Shown in pieces: positions 12,001 to 20,045 of a stretch of DNA of 64,000 bases. Below the pieces are notes generated by a model. It made no database searches. It was not told the origin of the DNA and worked only from the letters and a program-made list of their open reading frames with translations. Position numbers and translations under genes: made by a program. The stretch covers positions 62,203,585 to 62,267,584 of the forward strand of contig NC_060251.1 of assembly GCF_921293095.1 (NCBI RefSeq), written 5' to 3'. Within the stretch, counting starts at the first letter, position 1; every line of letters begins with the position of its first letter. Source of the stretch: Ischnura elegans. Taxonomy: Eukaryota > Arthropoda > Insecta > Odonata > Coenagrionidae.

Positions 12001-12910
12001 AAGTAACTTTGTATGCAGCCACACACACAGGTACAAAGTTATATACACCGAGGATGAAATTTGCTATGAAAATATCATTTGGCTTTCCCGGGATTCAAAC
12101 CCCGATCTCAGGATTTGCTGGTCAGCTGTGCTACCAGTTACACCACCAAGCCATCGTCTTTCAAATATTCTTCCAAGTCTGAGATTCGCATTAGACCTGT
12201 TCATGGAAAATTTATTTTTTGGTGTATATAACTTTGAATATTCCATGGAATGAAAAGTTTTCACGGTTATTGTCTGTATGATTGTGGTATCCAATTCGAT
12301 ATAAATACAGTGAAACCTCGATTTTACATTCCCCCACTATACATTTTCCCTGATTTTGCACAGTTTTTGTCAGGTCCCAAACAATACCACCTTTAGAAAA
12401 TGATACTCTATTTTACAACATCCTCAATTTTGCACTTTTTGTAAGTGGTCCATTCAAAAGTGTAAAATAGAGGTTTCACTGTAATACATATTGATATCAT
12501 TTGGTTCTTTTTTCATGTGTAATAAAGCTACTGTCTTAAATTTTTATCCGACTCATCTTCTGTCATATTTTTAGAATGGTTCAATTTGGGATGGCCTTGC
12601 TCTATGGAAGAAATACCTTGACAGGAGATTTGAAGGTGTTGAGGAGTGTTTCATATGCTACTCTATACTTCACAATTCAAACTATCAGATACCAAAGTTA
12701 TCATGTCATACTTGTAAAAAGAAGTTTCACTCCCAATGCTTGGTAAGCATCATTCATCAATCATTTTAGATAATTTCATGTGTTTCTTTGAAAGTTGACA
12801 TTGCTTGTCTCTTAACTCTCTAAAAAACATTTCATCTTTTTCAGTACAAATGGTTCAGTACTAGCAATAACTCTACTTGCCCAATCTGCAGAAATCTTTG
12901 GAAGTACTAG
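1..12910 (+). CDS. LTN1: Listerin E3 ubiquitin ligase, C-terminal ten exons (partial)
   Basis: Listerin is the ribosome-associated quality-control ligase that ubiquitinates nascent chains stuck on 60S subunits. Exons read here are 1-72 (cut by the window edge), 557-796, 1781-2012, 2715-2867, 3336-3476, 8172-8323, 10527-10744, 11394-11585, 12575-12742 and 12845-12910. All have GT-AG borders, every phase matches, and they give about 543 residues. The early exons are helical-repeat-like. The exon at 10527 has the LVRHWWN stretch typical of listerin. Exon 11394 and the start of 12575 form the RWD-type domain ([17 protein letters not shown]). The last two exons hold the variant RING (CFIC, then [18 protein letters not shown]) and end in KY-stop, the usual place for listerin's RING. 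The first exons lie upstream of the window. Family assignment is from remembered similarity to animal listerin; I am very sure of it. Confidence 0.95.
1060..1194. mobile_element. Short hAT-like MITE in an LTN1 intron
   Basis: The ends are inverted: a left CAGTAGATCCAGGATAG-type end and a right end reading GGATCCACCACTG. They are flanked by near-identical 8-bp sequences (CATGTGAA at 1052-1059 and CATGTGGA at 1195-1202), as expected for a hAT target-site duplication. It is about 135 bp, carries no gene, and lies in the intron 797-1780. The rest of that intron has a poly(T) run near 808 and nothing else I can name. Confidence 0.6.
2118..2217 (+). other. Exon-like segment in an LTN1 intron; would shift the frame if spliced in
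   Basis: The segment has a pyrimidine-rich acceptor ending in AG at 2116-2117 and a CAG|GTGACC donor. Read in the LTN1 frame it is open for 33 codons and encodes a helix-like acidic and hydrophobic stretch ([18 protein letters not shown]). It is 100 nt long, so adding it between the exons at 1781-2012 and 2715-2867 would break the frame and give a stop a few codons into the next exon. Skipping it joins LILK to LVPDLVEED, which reads as normal listerin. Inclusion stays in frame only if an alternative acceptor at 2615-2616 is used. It may be a poison exon, a minor isoform exon or chance. Confidence 0.35.
3793..5359. mobile_element. DNA transposon-like element, 1.57 kb, CAGGGGCCG ends
   Basis: The perfect 18-bp inverted ends CAGGGGCCGTATTCTGTA and TACAGAATACGGCCCCTG mark the borders. 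CAGGGG ends suggest hAT, but the flanking 8-mers (TTCCTATT and GTCAGATT) match at only 5 of 8 places, so the target duplication is weak. Both sides carry clusters of the palindromic motif CGGTGCGGCACCGA and variants, likely transposase-binding or structural subterminal repeats. The AT-rich middle holds a degenerate tandem repeat listed separately. No transposase is recognisable, so the element is non-autonomous. It lies in the 4.7-kb LTN1 intron 3477-8171. Confidence 0.75.
4045..4650. repeat. Five-unit degenerate tandem repeat inside the CAGGGGCCG element
   Basis: Units start near 4049, 4166, 4301, 4416 and 4530 and are about 115-135 bp each. Each opens with a form of ATGAGGTTTRCCGCAATRTTATC. 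It continues with a CTCTCAYTT box, a run ending in YATCATC, and a closing box near ATAAAARAAGATAT. Units have diverged visibly, so the array is old. The open frames across it are by-products of the repeat and not genes. Confidence 0.7.
5494..5792. mobile_element. hAT MITE, first copy of a two-copy family
   Basis: The sequence aligns end to end with 15763-16077. Shared blocks include GGGGCACAG near the left end, GGACATTTGATTAAT-like text in the middle, TAAAATGGAT(C/T)AAACTTAAA, and a C-rich right end closing in GCTGCGCCACTG. The other copy has a perfect 8-bp target duplication, which fixes the family as hAT. It ends only 14 bp before the next element. Confidence 0.75.
5807..7912. mobile_element. 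Pogo/Tigger-like DNA transposon remnant, 2.1 kb
   Basis: The left end CAGTCGGATCCGGATTTAAG is the imperfect inverse of the right end, whose reverse complement reads CAGTGGAATCCTGATTTAAG. Both ends are bounded by TA (5805-5806 and 7913-7914), as in the Tc1/mariner-pogo group. A second, subterminal match is the phrase CCGCATTTA, repeated several times at each side. The interior has no recognisable transposase, only short unrelated frames, so it is non-autonomous or decayed. Confidence 0.75.
7195..7260 (+). repeat. tRNA-like B-box fragment, possible SINE piece
   Basis: GGTTCGAATCC at 7232-7242 is a consensus RNA polymerase III B box, closed by CCGGG and CCCGG arms, and the sequence then runs into a T-rich stretch. 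I could not find a matching A box at the right distance, so this is a fragment of a tRNA-derived repeat or chance. Confidence 0.35.
8971..10194. mobile_element. Inverted-repeat element split by a nested MITE
   Basis: A 17-bp end TTGATCATCATCAGTGG at 8971 is inverted at 10178-10194 (CCACTGATGATGATCAA). The internal ends are G-rich on the left and C-rich on the right (CCCCCTGCACCCCCTAG), as in the hAT-like MITEs elsewhere in the window. About 750 bp of it is the separate pogo-like element 9253-10003, so the host element itself is near 470 bp. It lies in the LTN1 intron 8324-10526. Confidence 0.6.
9253..10003. mobile_element. Pogo-like MITE, 751 bp, CAGTGAGTCCTCGTT ends
   Basis: Perfect inverted ends CAGTGAGTCCTCGTT and AACGAGGACTCACTG are flanked by TA on both sides. 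Subterminal copies of the TGACGTTATCGCGA and GACGATAAACGA type sit near the ends. No transposase is present. It is inserted inside the element 8971-10194 and is therefore the younger of the two. Confidence 0.8.
10790..10912. repeat. Fragment of the GTAACTTTG-core SINE
   Basis: The text AGTAACTTTGTTCGGAGTCA, then a spacer and TGCAAAGTTATTACCACT, matches the core of the longer SINE at 11940-12160 with clear divergence. The flanking AAGCACTGAATG also matches AAGCACTGCATAG there. It sits right after an LTN1 donor at 10745 and lacks the tRNA-like head. Confidence 0.6.
11766..11936 (+). repeat. tRNA-derived SINE, + orientation
   Basis: A tRNA-like head runs from about 11782, with an A-box-like TGGTGGTGGTAGGC and a B-box-like GGTTGGAGTCC about 45 bp later, as in a decayed tRNA. 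A tRNA-unrelated tail of about 90 bp follows (TGTGTGTATGTTTAAATG). It lies in the LTN1 intron 11586-12574 and faces the next SINE tail to tail. Confidence 0.55.
11940..12160 (-). repeat. tRNA-derived SINE with GTAACTTTG hairpin core, - orientation
   Basis: On the minus strand the head reads GGCTTGGTGGTGTAACTGG (A box), and GGTTTGAATCC (B box) follows about 40 bp later. The tRNA-like arms are imperfect, with mismatches in the acceptor and T stems, so this is a SINE head and not a working tRNA gene. The body carries AGTAACTTTGTA and its inverse TACAAAGTTAT separated by a TGTGTGTGGC-type loop. The same core is present at 10790-10912. Confidence 0.7.
12308..12481. mobile_element. Pogo-like MITE, 174 bp
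   Basis: The ends CAGTGAAACCTCGATTTTACA and TGTAAAATAGAGGTTTCACTG are inverted and nearly perfect, flanked by TA (12306-12307 and 12482-12483). Internal echoes of ATTTTACA and ATTTTGCAC make it partly self-complementary. It lies in the last long intron of LTN1. Confidence 0.85.
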
Positions 12911-13075
12911 GCAGCAGTGATGTTATTTTTATCATTGGTTGGAATTGCATATTTTATACCTATTTTTCCATGGTTAATTTTAGTATGTAATTATCATTGA
13001 AAAGTGTGAATGTTGAGTATGATTATTTCTTATTTTGAGAAAAATTTGCTGTTGATTGTCACTTTGTTGAATTTC

Positions 13076-13081
13076 AATAAA
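13076..13081 (+). terminator. LTN1: LTN1 poly(A) signal
   Basis: AATAAA lies 166 bp after the LTN1 stop in an AT-rich tail, followed by a T-rich downstream stretch. It is the first canonical signal after the stop codon, so the 3' UTR is probably about 190 nt. Confidence 0.65.
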
Positions 13082-13180
13082 TGACTTTTGAAGTGTTATT
13101 TTTGTTTTTCTTGGAAAGTTTTATCATTGCATTACACATTTTCGGTCATAAAAATTACATTTACTCTTTGCTCATGACTG

Positions 13181-13518
13181 TTAACAAGTTGCGTACCGAG
13201 GTATTTAAATTCCTAGGTACGCTGATTCTGGGTGGAGGTGTTGAGATTGGAAATATGCACCTATTAGGGCGTAATGCCTTTGGTTTAAACATGGTTAAAA
13301 AGCTAATGTTTAGAATATAACTTTACCCAATCAAATGTTATGATGCATCAATTCATTATGAATGGCGAACAACAACTGAAAACGTAGTAACGAGTATGTA
13401 TTGTACGCTTTAAAATTGTTTAGGTTGACGCACCTAAATGACGAGAATCTTTGTCATCTGTCCGAAACGTTCGGAAAAAAATTACGAGAATTCTCGCCAT
13501 CCGTACGCAACGTGTTGA
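13181..13518. mobile_element. piggyBac-like MITE, copy 1
   Basis: It starts at TTAA (13181-13184) with AACAAGTTGCGTACC and ends with GTACGCAACGTG followed by TTGA, a likely worn TTAA. The interior aligns along its length with 27474-27768, for example AACATGGTTA(A/G)AAAGCTAATG and GAACAACAACTGAAAA(C/T)GTA. TTAA borders point to the piggyBac group. Compared with the other copy, this one carries an extra roughly 40-bp block before the right end. Confidence 0.65.
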
Positions 13519-15158
13519 AGAGACTTGGTGTAGAAACACTTCTTGTTTCATCGTAAAAGTTTCCGTAATGTACACCAAATAAAACAAATTTTCATGTACA
13601 TATTACACATTACATTTATAAATTTTATGAAGTCAGTGGTTTAGTAAGGAAGAGTATGTGGGGGGAATTATTTCTGGAATAATTGTAAAATGGCAATCTT
13701 AAAGTGATTTTCCAATCACATTTTTTATTTTATTTGCAAAAAAAAAACAATTTGTGAAAAGTAAATTATGAATATCTAAAAAGTTACTGGTATAAGCACG
13801 TCATACCTCAGACTCTTTATCACTGACAAGGGACACCACTGACCTCAAATGCTAGGAACCGCACGAAACAACTATCAGAAAAACAAGCAGTCATGAACAC
13901 AAGAGTGGGGGTGACTTATTTCCATGCAAAACTCCACACTTGTCTGCTAGCACCATTAGACGGTGTCATAGTGTAGCTGCTGTGCCCCAGTGGTGGTATA
14001 GCTTATAACCTTCACTTTACTCCGTAACTTTACAAGTCTAGTCAATACAAATTGCTAACACTTTTTATAAGTCTTCTGGTGAAAACATCGGGAGTGACGA
14101 CATTAACACCAAAAAGGCCACATTTTTTTCATTACAGTACTCCCATAGTCTTTGTTATGTGTCATCAACAAGAACTGTCCATTATTGTGCGACTCCATTG
14201 TTCATCATTTTCATTGGTGGACTGAATGATGCAATCCTGTTCGCTCCCTCTAATAGTCCTATGTGATTTTGTGTGCTGGCGTAAATGTATATATTATGAC
14301 TTACAGTACATGTCTGATCTTAGCAACTTGTTTAATAGTCATGGCTTCATTTTCATAAATGATTCACAACTTAGTTTTCTACACCCCAACTACCTTTCTG
14401 CTTGATGATGATTCATTTTATTTTTTCACTAAAATCTTGCAGTATCCTTAATTTCAAAATCCCTCGCATCTTATTCTGGGTTTATGACAACCTTTCCCAC
14501 AAGATTTTTTCCCTACAAAAGCCGGCCATTAATGCGAAGTTCCACCTCCCCTTCTGACAAACCTTTATTCAAGAACCATACCATCCTCGCACTCACCTCC
14601 AGGATTTTGTTCAGGGACAGTTAAAAATCCTGTCAACATGTAAATAGGATTTGAAGCTCCAACCACTACAGCTATATTCCTTGGCGAATTCACTGCTCTA
14701 CAAGTATGCGGTCCCATGGCATCATGCCAGACGCATATTCAGGCCACGCAATCGCTTGTAGGTGCTCGGGCAGGATGAGGTAAGCAGGGGGGCACGCCAT
14801 GTTCAATTGGGTGCTGGAAGCAGACTCAACGCATCGCCAGTGCGCAAGTGCATATTTGGTAACTCGCTGGTATTGTAGCTGCCACCTACACTACCTGAGC
14901 TCAGGATCCTAGTCCGTCAATGCATTCAGAGCCATTTAGCAGCCTTCATTTGAACTTCATGCTCTTTTTCATCGTCGGACATCTTCTCTAATGCACACCC
15001 TGGATATATTACCACCAGTCGCCACTGGTATGCTGATCTTTTTTTAATACTGTAAAATTAGAATGTCTTTTTGGCTGACTTGACTTCGATTTTATTTAAC
15101 TTGGCTCCCTTTTCCCCAGGGCCAGAGTAAAATATCACAAGGCCCCTCCTACAGTTCC
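13519..15158. other. Intergenic DNA with nothing identified
   Basis: This lies downstream of LTN1. I see no splice-consistent exon, no tRNA head and no clear inverted-repeat pair. The stretch is moderately AT-rich and has an A-run near 13738. It may contain decayed repeats I cannot recognise. Confidence 0.5.
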
Positions 15159-15519
15159 GCCGCTGAGAGTTGTCCGATGACATTTAGAAGGGTCCAAATC
15201 GGGGTAGGGAGCAAGGTTGCCAGGCAAGAAAGGGAAACGCCCACCTCACATGTAAACAAAAGGGTTCCGTGAAGAAAGGAACCAGAAGGGACGACGAGCG
15301 TGAAGGATCTAAAGGAAGAATCCCCTGCTTTGGTGATTCGTAGAAAGGGCTTATTTTGGTGACTCAGGCTTATTTCAGTACTTCATATGCATGTGACAAC
15401 GTCGTATGGCTAGGCGAGGGTGTGAGGTGCATTTAGGGGACAGTGATTGGCTGCACACCATGCTGGCGCAAGGTTCTCCTCCCCTCCTTTTGAACTTCCA
15501 TCGGACAACTCTCGCCGGC
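15159..15519. mobile_element. MITE of about 360 bp, GAGAGTTGTCCGATG ends
   Basis: Left GAGAGTTGTCCGATG and right CATCGGACAACTCTC are perfect inverses, and the match extends a few bases outward on each side (GCCGCT against GCCGGC). The interior is unusually GC-rich for the region and has no coding frame. I do not recognise the superfamily. Confidence 0.65.
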
Positions 15520-15531
15520 TGGACTTCAGAT

Positions 15532-16335
15532 CCTCATCCAGCAGAATCACTGAGTTAACACATTATAAGTCTCTGAGAGAGTGTGGAGCAAAAGCAAATA
15601 GGGGAGGGTGCCTTTCATGAGAACCCAGACACTGTTGGAGGGCTTCACTGATGGGGAAGAGGAGGTATCAAGAGAGAGAAATGGAGCAAACTTAACAATG
15701 CCAGTTGTACGCAGCTACCCATACTTGTCGCAGAAAGCCCATGAGTCACGGGTGGCCACAGGCAGGGGCACAGTCAAGAATTAAGGCTAGGGGGGGTTTT
15801 AGGCGCAACTAATACATGGGGGCATGGGGATATTGCATACCCTCCAGGGTAAGCAGGAGTTGTGGGGGCCCTCCTGCAGAAAAATTTTAAGATTAATCAT
15901 TCAAAATGGCGAGTTTCACGGTTTTCAGAGGGACATTTGATTAATCCTAACACTATGCTATAACTCTATAAGTAATACTGATCCAATTAAGTAAAATGGA
16001 TTAAACTTAAAAATTTCTCTGAGCTCTGGGAGCTTTTATCCCCCAAACCCCCTCCCCCCCCCCTCGCTGCGCCACTGGCCACAGGTATTTCAGGCCTGGC
16101 ACAACACAATGTATGTATGAGTGCTCTCATTTGGAGGGAAGTGAAGATAATACCCTTATATTGGCCTAGAAAATTAACAGCTACCACACTGAGTTTGACG
16201 TTGTGATTAAAAGGTATGCCTGAGAGAAATTGGTTTCGTAAACTCTGTACAGAATATGTTATGATGCCTCGTTAGATCTGCCTTCTCATCCAGCAGATTC
16301 ACTGAGTTAACACAGTAGAAGTCTCTGAGGGAGTG
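15532..16335 (+). repeat. Pair of 51-bp direct repeats 0.75 kb apart
   Basis: The text at 15532-15583 (CCTCATCCAGCAGAATCACT, then a TAAGTCTCTGAGAGAGTG-type end) recurs at 16285-16335 with a few changes. The space between them holds a hAT MITE. The pair could be a local duplication, or the ends of a decayed element into which the hAT MITE jumped. Confidence 0.5.
15763..16077. mobile_element. hAT MITE with perfect 8-bp target duplication
   Basis: The element starts CAGGGGCACAG and ends CGCTGCGCCACTG, and GCCACAGG stands directly outside both ends (15755-15762 and 16078-16085). This is the diagnostic 8-bp duplication of hAT transposons. The interior matches the copy at 5494-5792. The right part contains a C-rich run. 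Confidence 0.9.
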
Positions 16336-17243
16336 AATTTCTGAGATACTAAGCCATGCCTGAGGCCTTCTGAATCCTGAAGGGAAAGTTACATGCCAAG
16401 AAACTTTTCCTTTCTTCACTCTCCCCATTTACTTTAGTTCCTAATCCTCGCAGCCATAAAGATATTCGAAACCATCAAGAACCATTAGATCGAGTAGTAC
16501 TACTTGGAAGTTTTATAGTTTCGGTAGATAAGCAGTAGCGTAGCCAGTATTTTGAAATGGGGGGTTTATGGGAGATTTCTGGGCCCTTCCGGGGTGTATG
16601 GAAAACACCCCAGGGCAAAGGGAGGACCGGGAAAATTTTGGGATTTTTGAAGTTGAAAACATCAATTTGAGAATTAATTCTCAACTCCTGAATTTAATTA
16701 AATTTTAGACCTTTCAATTAAAAGAAAACTTGTGGAGATCTCCACCAATAGTTTTGTCTATCACCATTTAAAAATTTTTAAATAGAGAAAGACTTGAGAT
16801 AAAAATAGTTTAGTTAAGTGATCGTGATACATAAGTAGTATCCTAGTAGTATTAATGACACTTGGGAAGAAATGTAAGGAAAAGAATTTTTCACTATTAA
16901 CTATAATCTGTGGAGAGGATGCATAATCAAATTTTATGAAAACAGTTTTTACTCATTCCCGGACAAAAATGTGTGTCATTATTAACGACCCATAGAATAA
17001 TTTTGACTATTGCAATGACTGTCCTGCATTAAGAAATCAAGTGGATACTTTCAATGGAAACCTGGATTACCTTACTGAAAAACAATTAGTTAAGAAATAG
17101 AGAAATATTGCCTATAATAGTGATTTTCTGTGTTTAAAACTGTCATTGAATAGAATATGTCATTATTCTACAATGCATACTCTTATTTCATAAATTCTGA
17201 GTGTTTATAAATAGTCATGAAATTAAAATAAATAAAATTAAAG
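16336..17243. other. Intergenic DNA with a hAT-like end only
   Basis: Near 16512 the text CAGTAGCGTAGCCAGTATTT resembles the left end of the CAGTGGCGTAGC hAT family, followed by a G-run, but no matching right end was found. The remainder to 17243 is AT-rich with no exon or repeat that I can support. Confidence 0.45.
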
Positions 17244-17393
17244 ATGAATAAAAACGTACATACTTTGTATTAATCCACCAATTTATTTATGCGGTATGAC
17301 TAGTTTTGACGCAGCGGCGTCATCCTCAGGTACCTAGTCGTACCGCATAAATAAATTGGTGGATTAATACAAAGTTTGTACGTTTTTATTCAT
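17244..17393. repeat. 150-bp foldback with 60-bp arms
   Basis: The left arm 17244-17303 and right arm 17334-17393 are nearly perfect inverses, with three or so changes. The 30-bp centre contains a smaller 6-bp hairpin (TGACGC and GCGTCA). On the minus strand the centre reads CTGAGGA, then that hairpin, then AAAAC. This resembles the order of conserved blocks in hammerhead-like motifs of Penelope-like elements but does not satisfy the full consensus. The flank GAATGAACTTCCACAAAGTT-like text is shared with 41301-41410. Confidence 0.7.
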
Positions 17394-17602
17394 TGAAATG
17401 AACTTCCACAAAGTTGAGCCTGTAACTATAGAGATTAAAATTAAAGATAAATTTTTTGCTATTGCAATAGCAAAAAAAAAAATTTCCTTTCCTGCCCCCT
17501 AATGTTTTCAGTCTAGCAAAAAGAGGCCTTTGAGAGAAGGGGATTCAAACCCCAACCAAAACTCAGGTAGATAAAGTCTCATTAAGTGAGTATAACCAAC
17601 AT

Positions 17603-18259
17603 CAGTGGATCCAGGATTTTTTTCTGGGGGGGCACCACCCAGTCAGCACAACAGTTTTGGCCACACTGGCCGAATTGTGGTTTACCTGTGGCAACTATGG
17701 CTATGGCTAGCCACAGATTGCCATATTATGGCCAGACTGTGGTTGCCTTGCGGCAAGCCATAGTTTGGCTTGCTGAACATGCCACACTGTGGATTGTCTC
17801 AGGAATGCCACAGATTGGCAAACCAAACATTTGTAAACATAAGTATATTACGGTTACTATTGATGCAGGTTAGTTGGTAAGTTATTAAAATGGAAGTTGG
17901 TTGATTCAATTGATATAAAGAAAGTGTATTATCCACACTTAGCCACATTATGGCGGGCCACACTACTGCCGAGGGTCAAAACCATTTTGGGGCCATAATG
18001 GCAACCCACTATTACCACAATTGTTGTGTTGACTGGGCATAGAGTCTGCGATAGGCAAATGGTCTTCTCGTATTTGGGATTAAATGCAACATGCAGCAAT
18101 TACTCTACGATATATGCTCTTAAATTTAATATAAAAGTTATTTATATACATATATTTATAACTTTTGTATTAAATATAAAATTTATTAATATTTGCATAA
18201 AAAATCTCGTCTACCTTTTGAGCATCTGAGGGGGGGCATGTGCCCCCTGCCTATGAGTG
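17603..18259. mobile_element. Probable hAT-like element interrupted by a MITE
   Basis: The left end CAGTGGATCCAGGATTTT with a G-run, and a right end rich in C (GTGCCCCCTGCCTATGAGTG), look like loosely matched inverted ends of the CAGTGG family. A 400-bp MITE (17638-18037) sits inside near the left end. No coding region is present. The right border is uncertain. Confidence 0.4.
17638..18037. mobile_element. MITE of 400 bp, CCCAGTCAGCACAACA ends
   Basis: Left CCCAGTCAGCACAACA and right TGTTGTGTTGACTGGG are inverted with one mismatch. The interior is dominated by variants of TGGCCACA and GCCACA(C/G)TGTGG on both strands, so it is rich in short palindromes. No transposase is present. Confidence 0.7.
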
Positions 18260-18299
18260 TAACCCTACAACATGAACCCCCTATATAGTATATTCCTCC

Positions 18300-18523
18300 C
18301 AGTGGTGTAGGGGGCTTCAGGGGAAAGTCTTGAAAATCAGGGTACCTACTATAAGAACATAGAAGGTTTAAAACTAATTTTAGCACTTTTAATAATTGAA
18401 AAAAAAAGTAATCATAGAAATATTTTGTTAACTCATGATTTTTCAATATTTAGCTTTCTTTTATTATGAAGCCACTAATGGTGTTTTTGTATTTCGGTGG
18501 GTCCCCCTCTCGCTAGGCCACTG
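18300..18523. mobile_element. hAT MITE, 224 bp, next to the torsin-activator-like gene
   Basis: The element runs from CAGTGGTGTAGGGGG to CTCGCTAGGCCACTG and is flanked by 8-bp near-duplicates ATTCCTCC (18292-18299) and ATTCTTCC (18524-18531). It ends about 390 bp before the start codon of the next gene. Confidence 0.8.
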
Positions 18524-18531
18524 ATTCTTCC

Positions 18532-18917
18532 TCCGTCCTCAAAGGAACTCTCCAAGAAGTATGGTGATATAGATGTTACCACGTAGGATTTTAATTACCG
18601 TCTCCCTTGCAAGACTCTTCGCGCTTTCAGGAGGTTTTGATATTATTCAAATATTATATTTTCAAATTCCAAGAGTTAATTCAAGATATAACAGTATAAA
18701 AGCTCGTTGAAGGTGACTTATTAGTTTAAATGACGCCAAAACAGAAAAAAAGACGCGGCAAGAGCGCACTCCCGAGCCCGAGGTGACGATACAACCGGTT
18801 GCTTTTAGTAAATGAAGGTGAAAGATAGTGATTTAGGTCAAAATTTCCGTGACACAATAGCGGGCGTGGTGGTGACTAGCATTTATCTCCAAATTAATAG
18901 TAATATAAATCGTAGAA
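18532..18917 (+). promoter_or_regulatory. Upstream and 5' UTR region of the torsin-activator-like gene
   Basis: The stretch near 18730-18800 is locally GC-rich and contains GACGCGGCAAGAGCGC, unlike the AT-rich surroundings, as often seen near housekeeping transcription starts. No TATA box is evident in a meaningful position. The assignment rests on location only. Confidence 0.4.
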
Positions 18918-20022
18918 ATGGCTGGTAACAGTAGTGATAATGACGATGATCGTACAAATGCAGAAGAATCTGACCGTATTCCGGTATGTATACATGACAA
19001 AAGTTCTCTCCAGAATTTCGCTGAATGTTTGTTGTATTGCTTTTTGCATCTTTATCGATAGCGGAATGTTACACTTCTATCTTGGTGTTGTGAGTTACCA
19101 AGTATTGAGGATAAGAAGAAATAACCTCGAAACTCGCGTCCGGGCTGGTAACATAATCATGGTTTTGATACTCGGTATTTTCGTCTTGCAGGAAAATGGA
19201 GAAAGTGAAGCTCCCAGCTATACTTCTGGCCAAAATACGCCTCCCAGTCTAACTTCTGGCAAAAATACGCTGGGTACCCCCGAGCCCGTAAACTCCCAGT
19301 CTTCTTCTTGCCAGGAGCGTGGAATCTGGTCGTTAAAATGTCGTGATTGGATTCTTATAACCATAACATTGGCAGTCGCCGTGTGGGTGTGTTACTCGAA
19401 TGGGTTACCGTCATCTGACTCTTCTGACCAATTTTTGAATGGTAAAATAAATTCATATATTAGTAATTGGCGAACAAACTACCCCAACCAGCTTCCTGAA
19501 ACCTGGGGCACTATCGCAGGACAACTTTCGCAATTTACCGAAATCGGTAATGTGTCACCTCTAGTGATCGTGTTGGCTTACAGTAAGGCTCGTCGTACCA
19601 CCTTGATTCTAGCTAGTGAAATTTCACGTGCAGCCCTGGAACTTGTAGATGACCCGGACAAATGTGGTGATACAGACACCGCCAGATTATTAGGAGATGA
19701 AATTAAAGGAGGGTATCTGTTGAATACCTTTCTTCCACAAGTAGAGAAGTGTAGAAAGATGATCATAACGAATTTGGAGAAACTAAATGCAACTGCTGCC
19801 AAAGACTTGCATAGTATGGTTGATCCTGATTACCCTAACATACCTAATGTTGTATATATATTTACTGTTGAAGTACCTAGTGTTGAAAGAAATGTATACC
19901 GGGAAGTTCGTCAAGTACTGACAAGTAAGTGGAGCACACTGCTAGGAGAAGACCAAGTCAATGCTCTTTTGTCTCGGCTTGTAAATAATGTTGGAGTCTT
20001 TCCAGAGCCAGCTTTTGAATAA
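18918..20022 (+). CDS. TOR1AIP: LAP1/LULL1-like torsin activator, two exons
   Basis: Exon 1 is 18918-18983 and exon 2 is 19192-20022, joined CCG|GTATGT to TTGCAG|GAA in phase 0, giving 298 residues. The N-terminal 70 residues are acidic and Ser/Thr/Pro-rich, with a short imperfect repeat (TSGQNTPPSL, TSGKNTLGTP). A single hydrophobic span, about residues 75-90, follows basic residues. The rest (about 100-298) resembles the luminal domain of LAP1/LULL1, which activates torsin AAA+ ATPases. Evidence is the order W, then PLVIVLAYSKARRTTLILASE, a Cys near 'DKCG', and a late VVYIFTVEVP strand before an ALLSRLV helix. In that family the luminal domain has an AAA-like fold without nucleotide binding and donates an arginine. 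I infer a nuclear-envelope or ER protein; the family call is from recall. Confidence 0.7.
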
Positions 20023-20039
20023 TTATATCCTATTTTGCC

Positions 20040-20045
20040 AATAAA
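20040..20045 (+). terminator. Poly(A) signal of the torsin-activator-like gene
   Basis: AATAAA lies 17 bp after the stop codon. This implies a very short 3' UTR and a gene end that nearly meets the 3' end of the opposite-strand importin gene. Confidence 0.6.

Noticed and set aside
12085-12160. A functional tRNA gene on the minus strand
   Set aside because: A and B boxes are present but the acceptor and T stems have mismatches, and the sequence continues into a SINE body.
17304-17333. A functional hammerhead ribozyme
   Set aside because: The block order is suggestive, but the conserved G before the AAA is replaced and a third stem is not visible, so only a hammerhead-like resemblance is claimed.
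18934-20022. A single 362-codon frame covering the torsin-activator-like gene without splicing
   Set aside because: The upstream part reads intron sequence in another frame. A good GT-AG intron (18984-19191) links a start at 18918, with an acidic N-terminus, to the same downstream frame.
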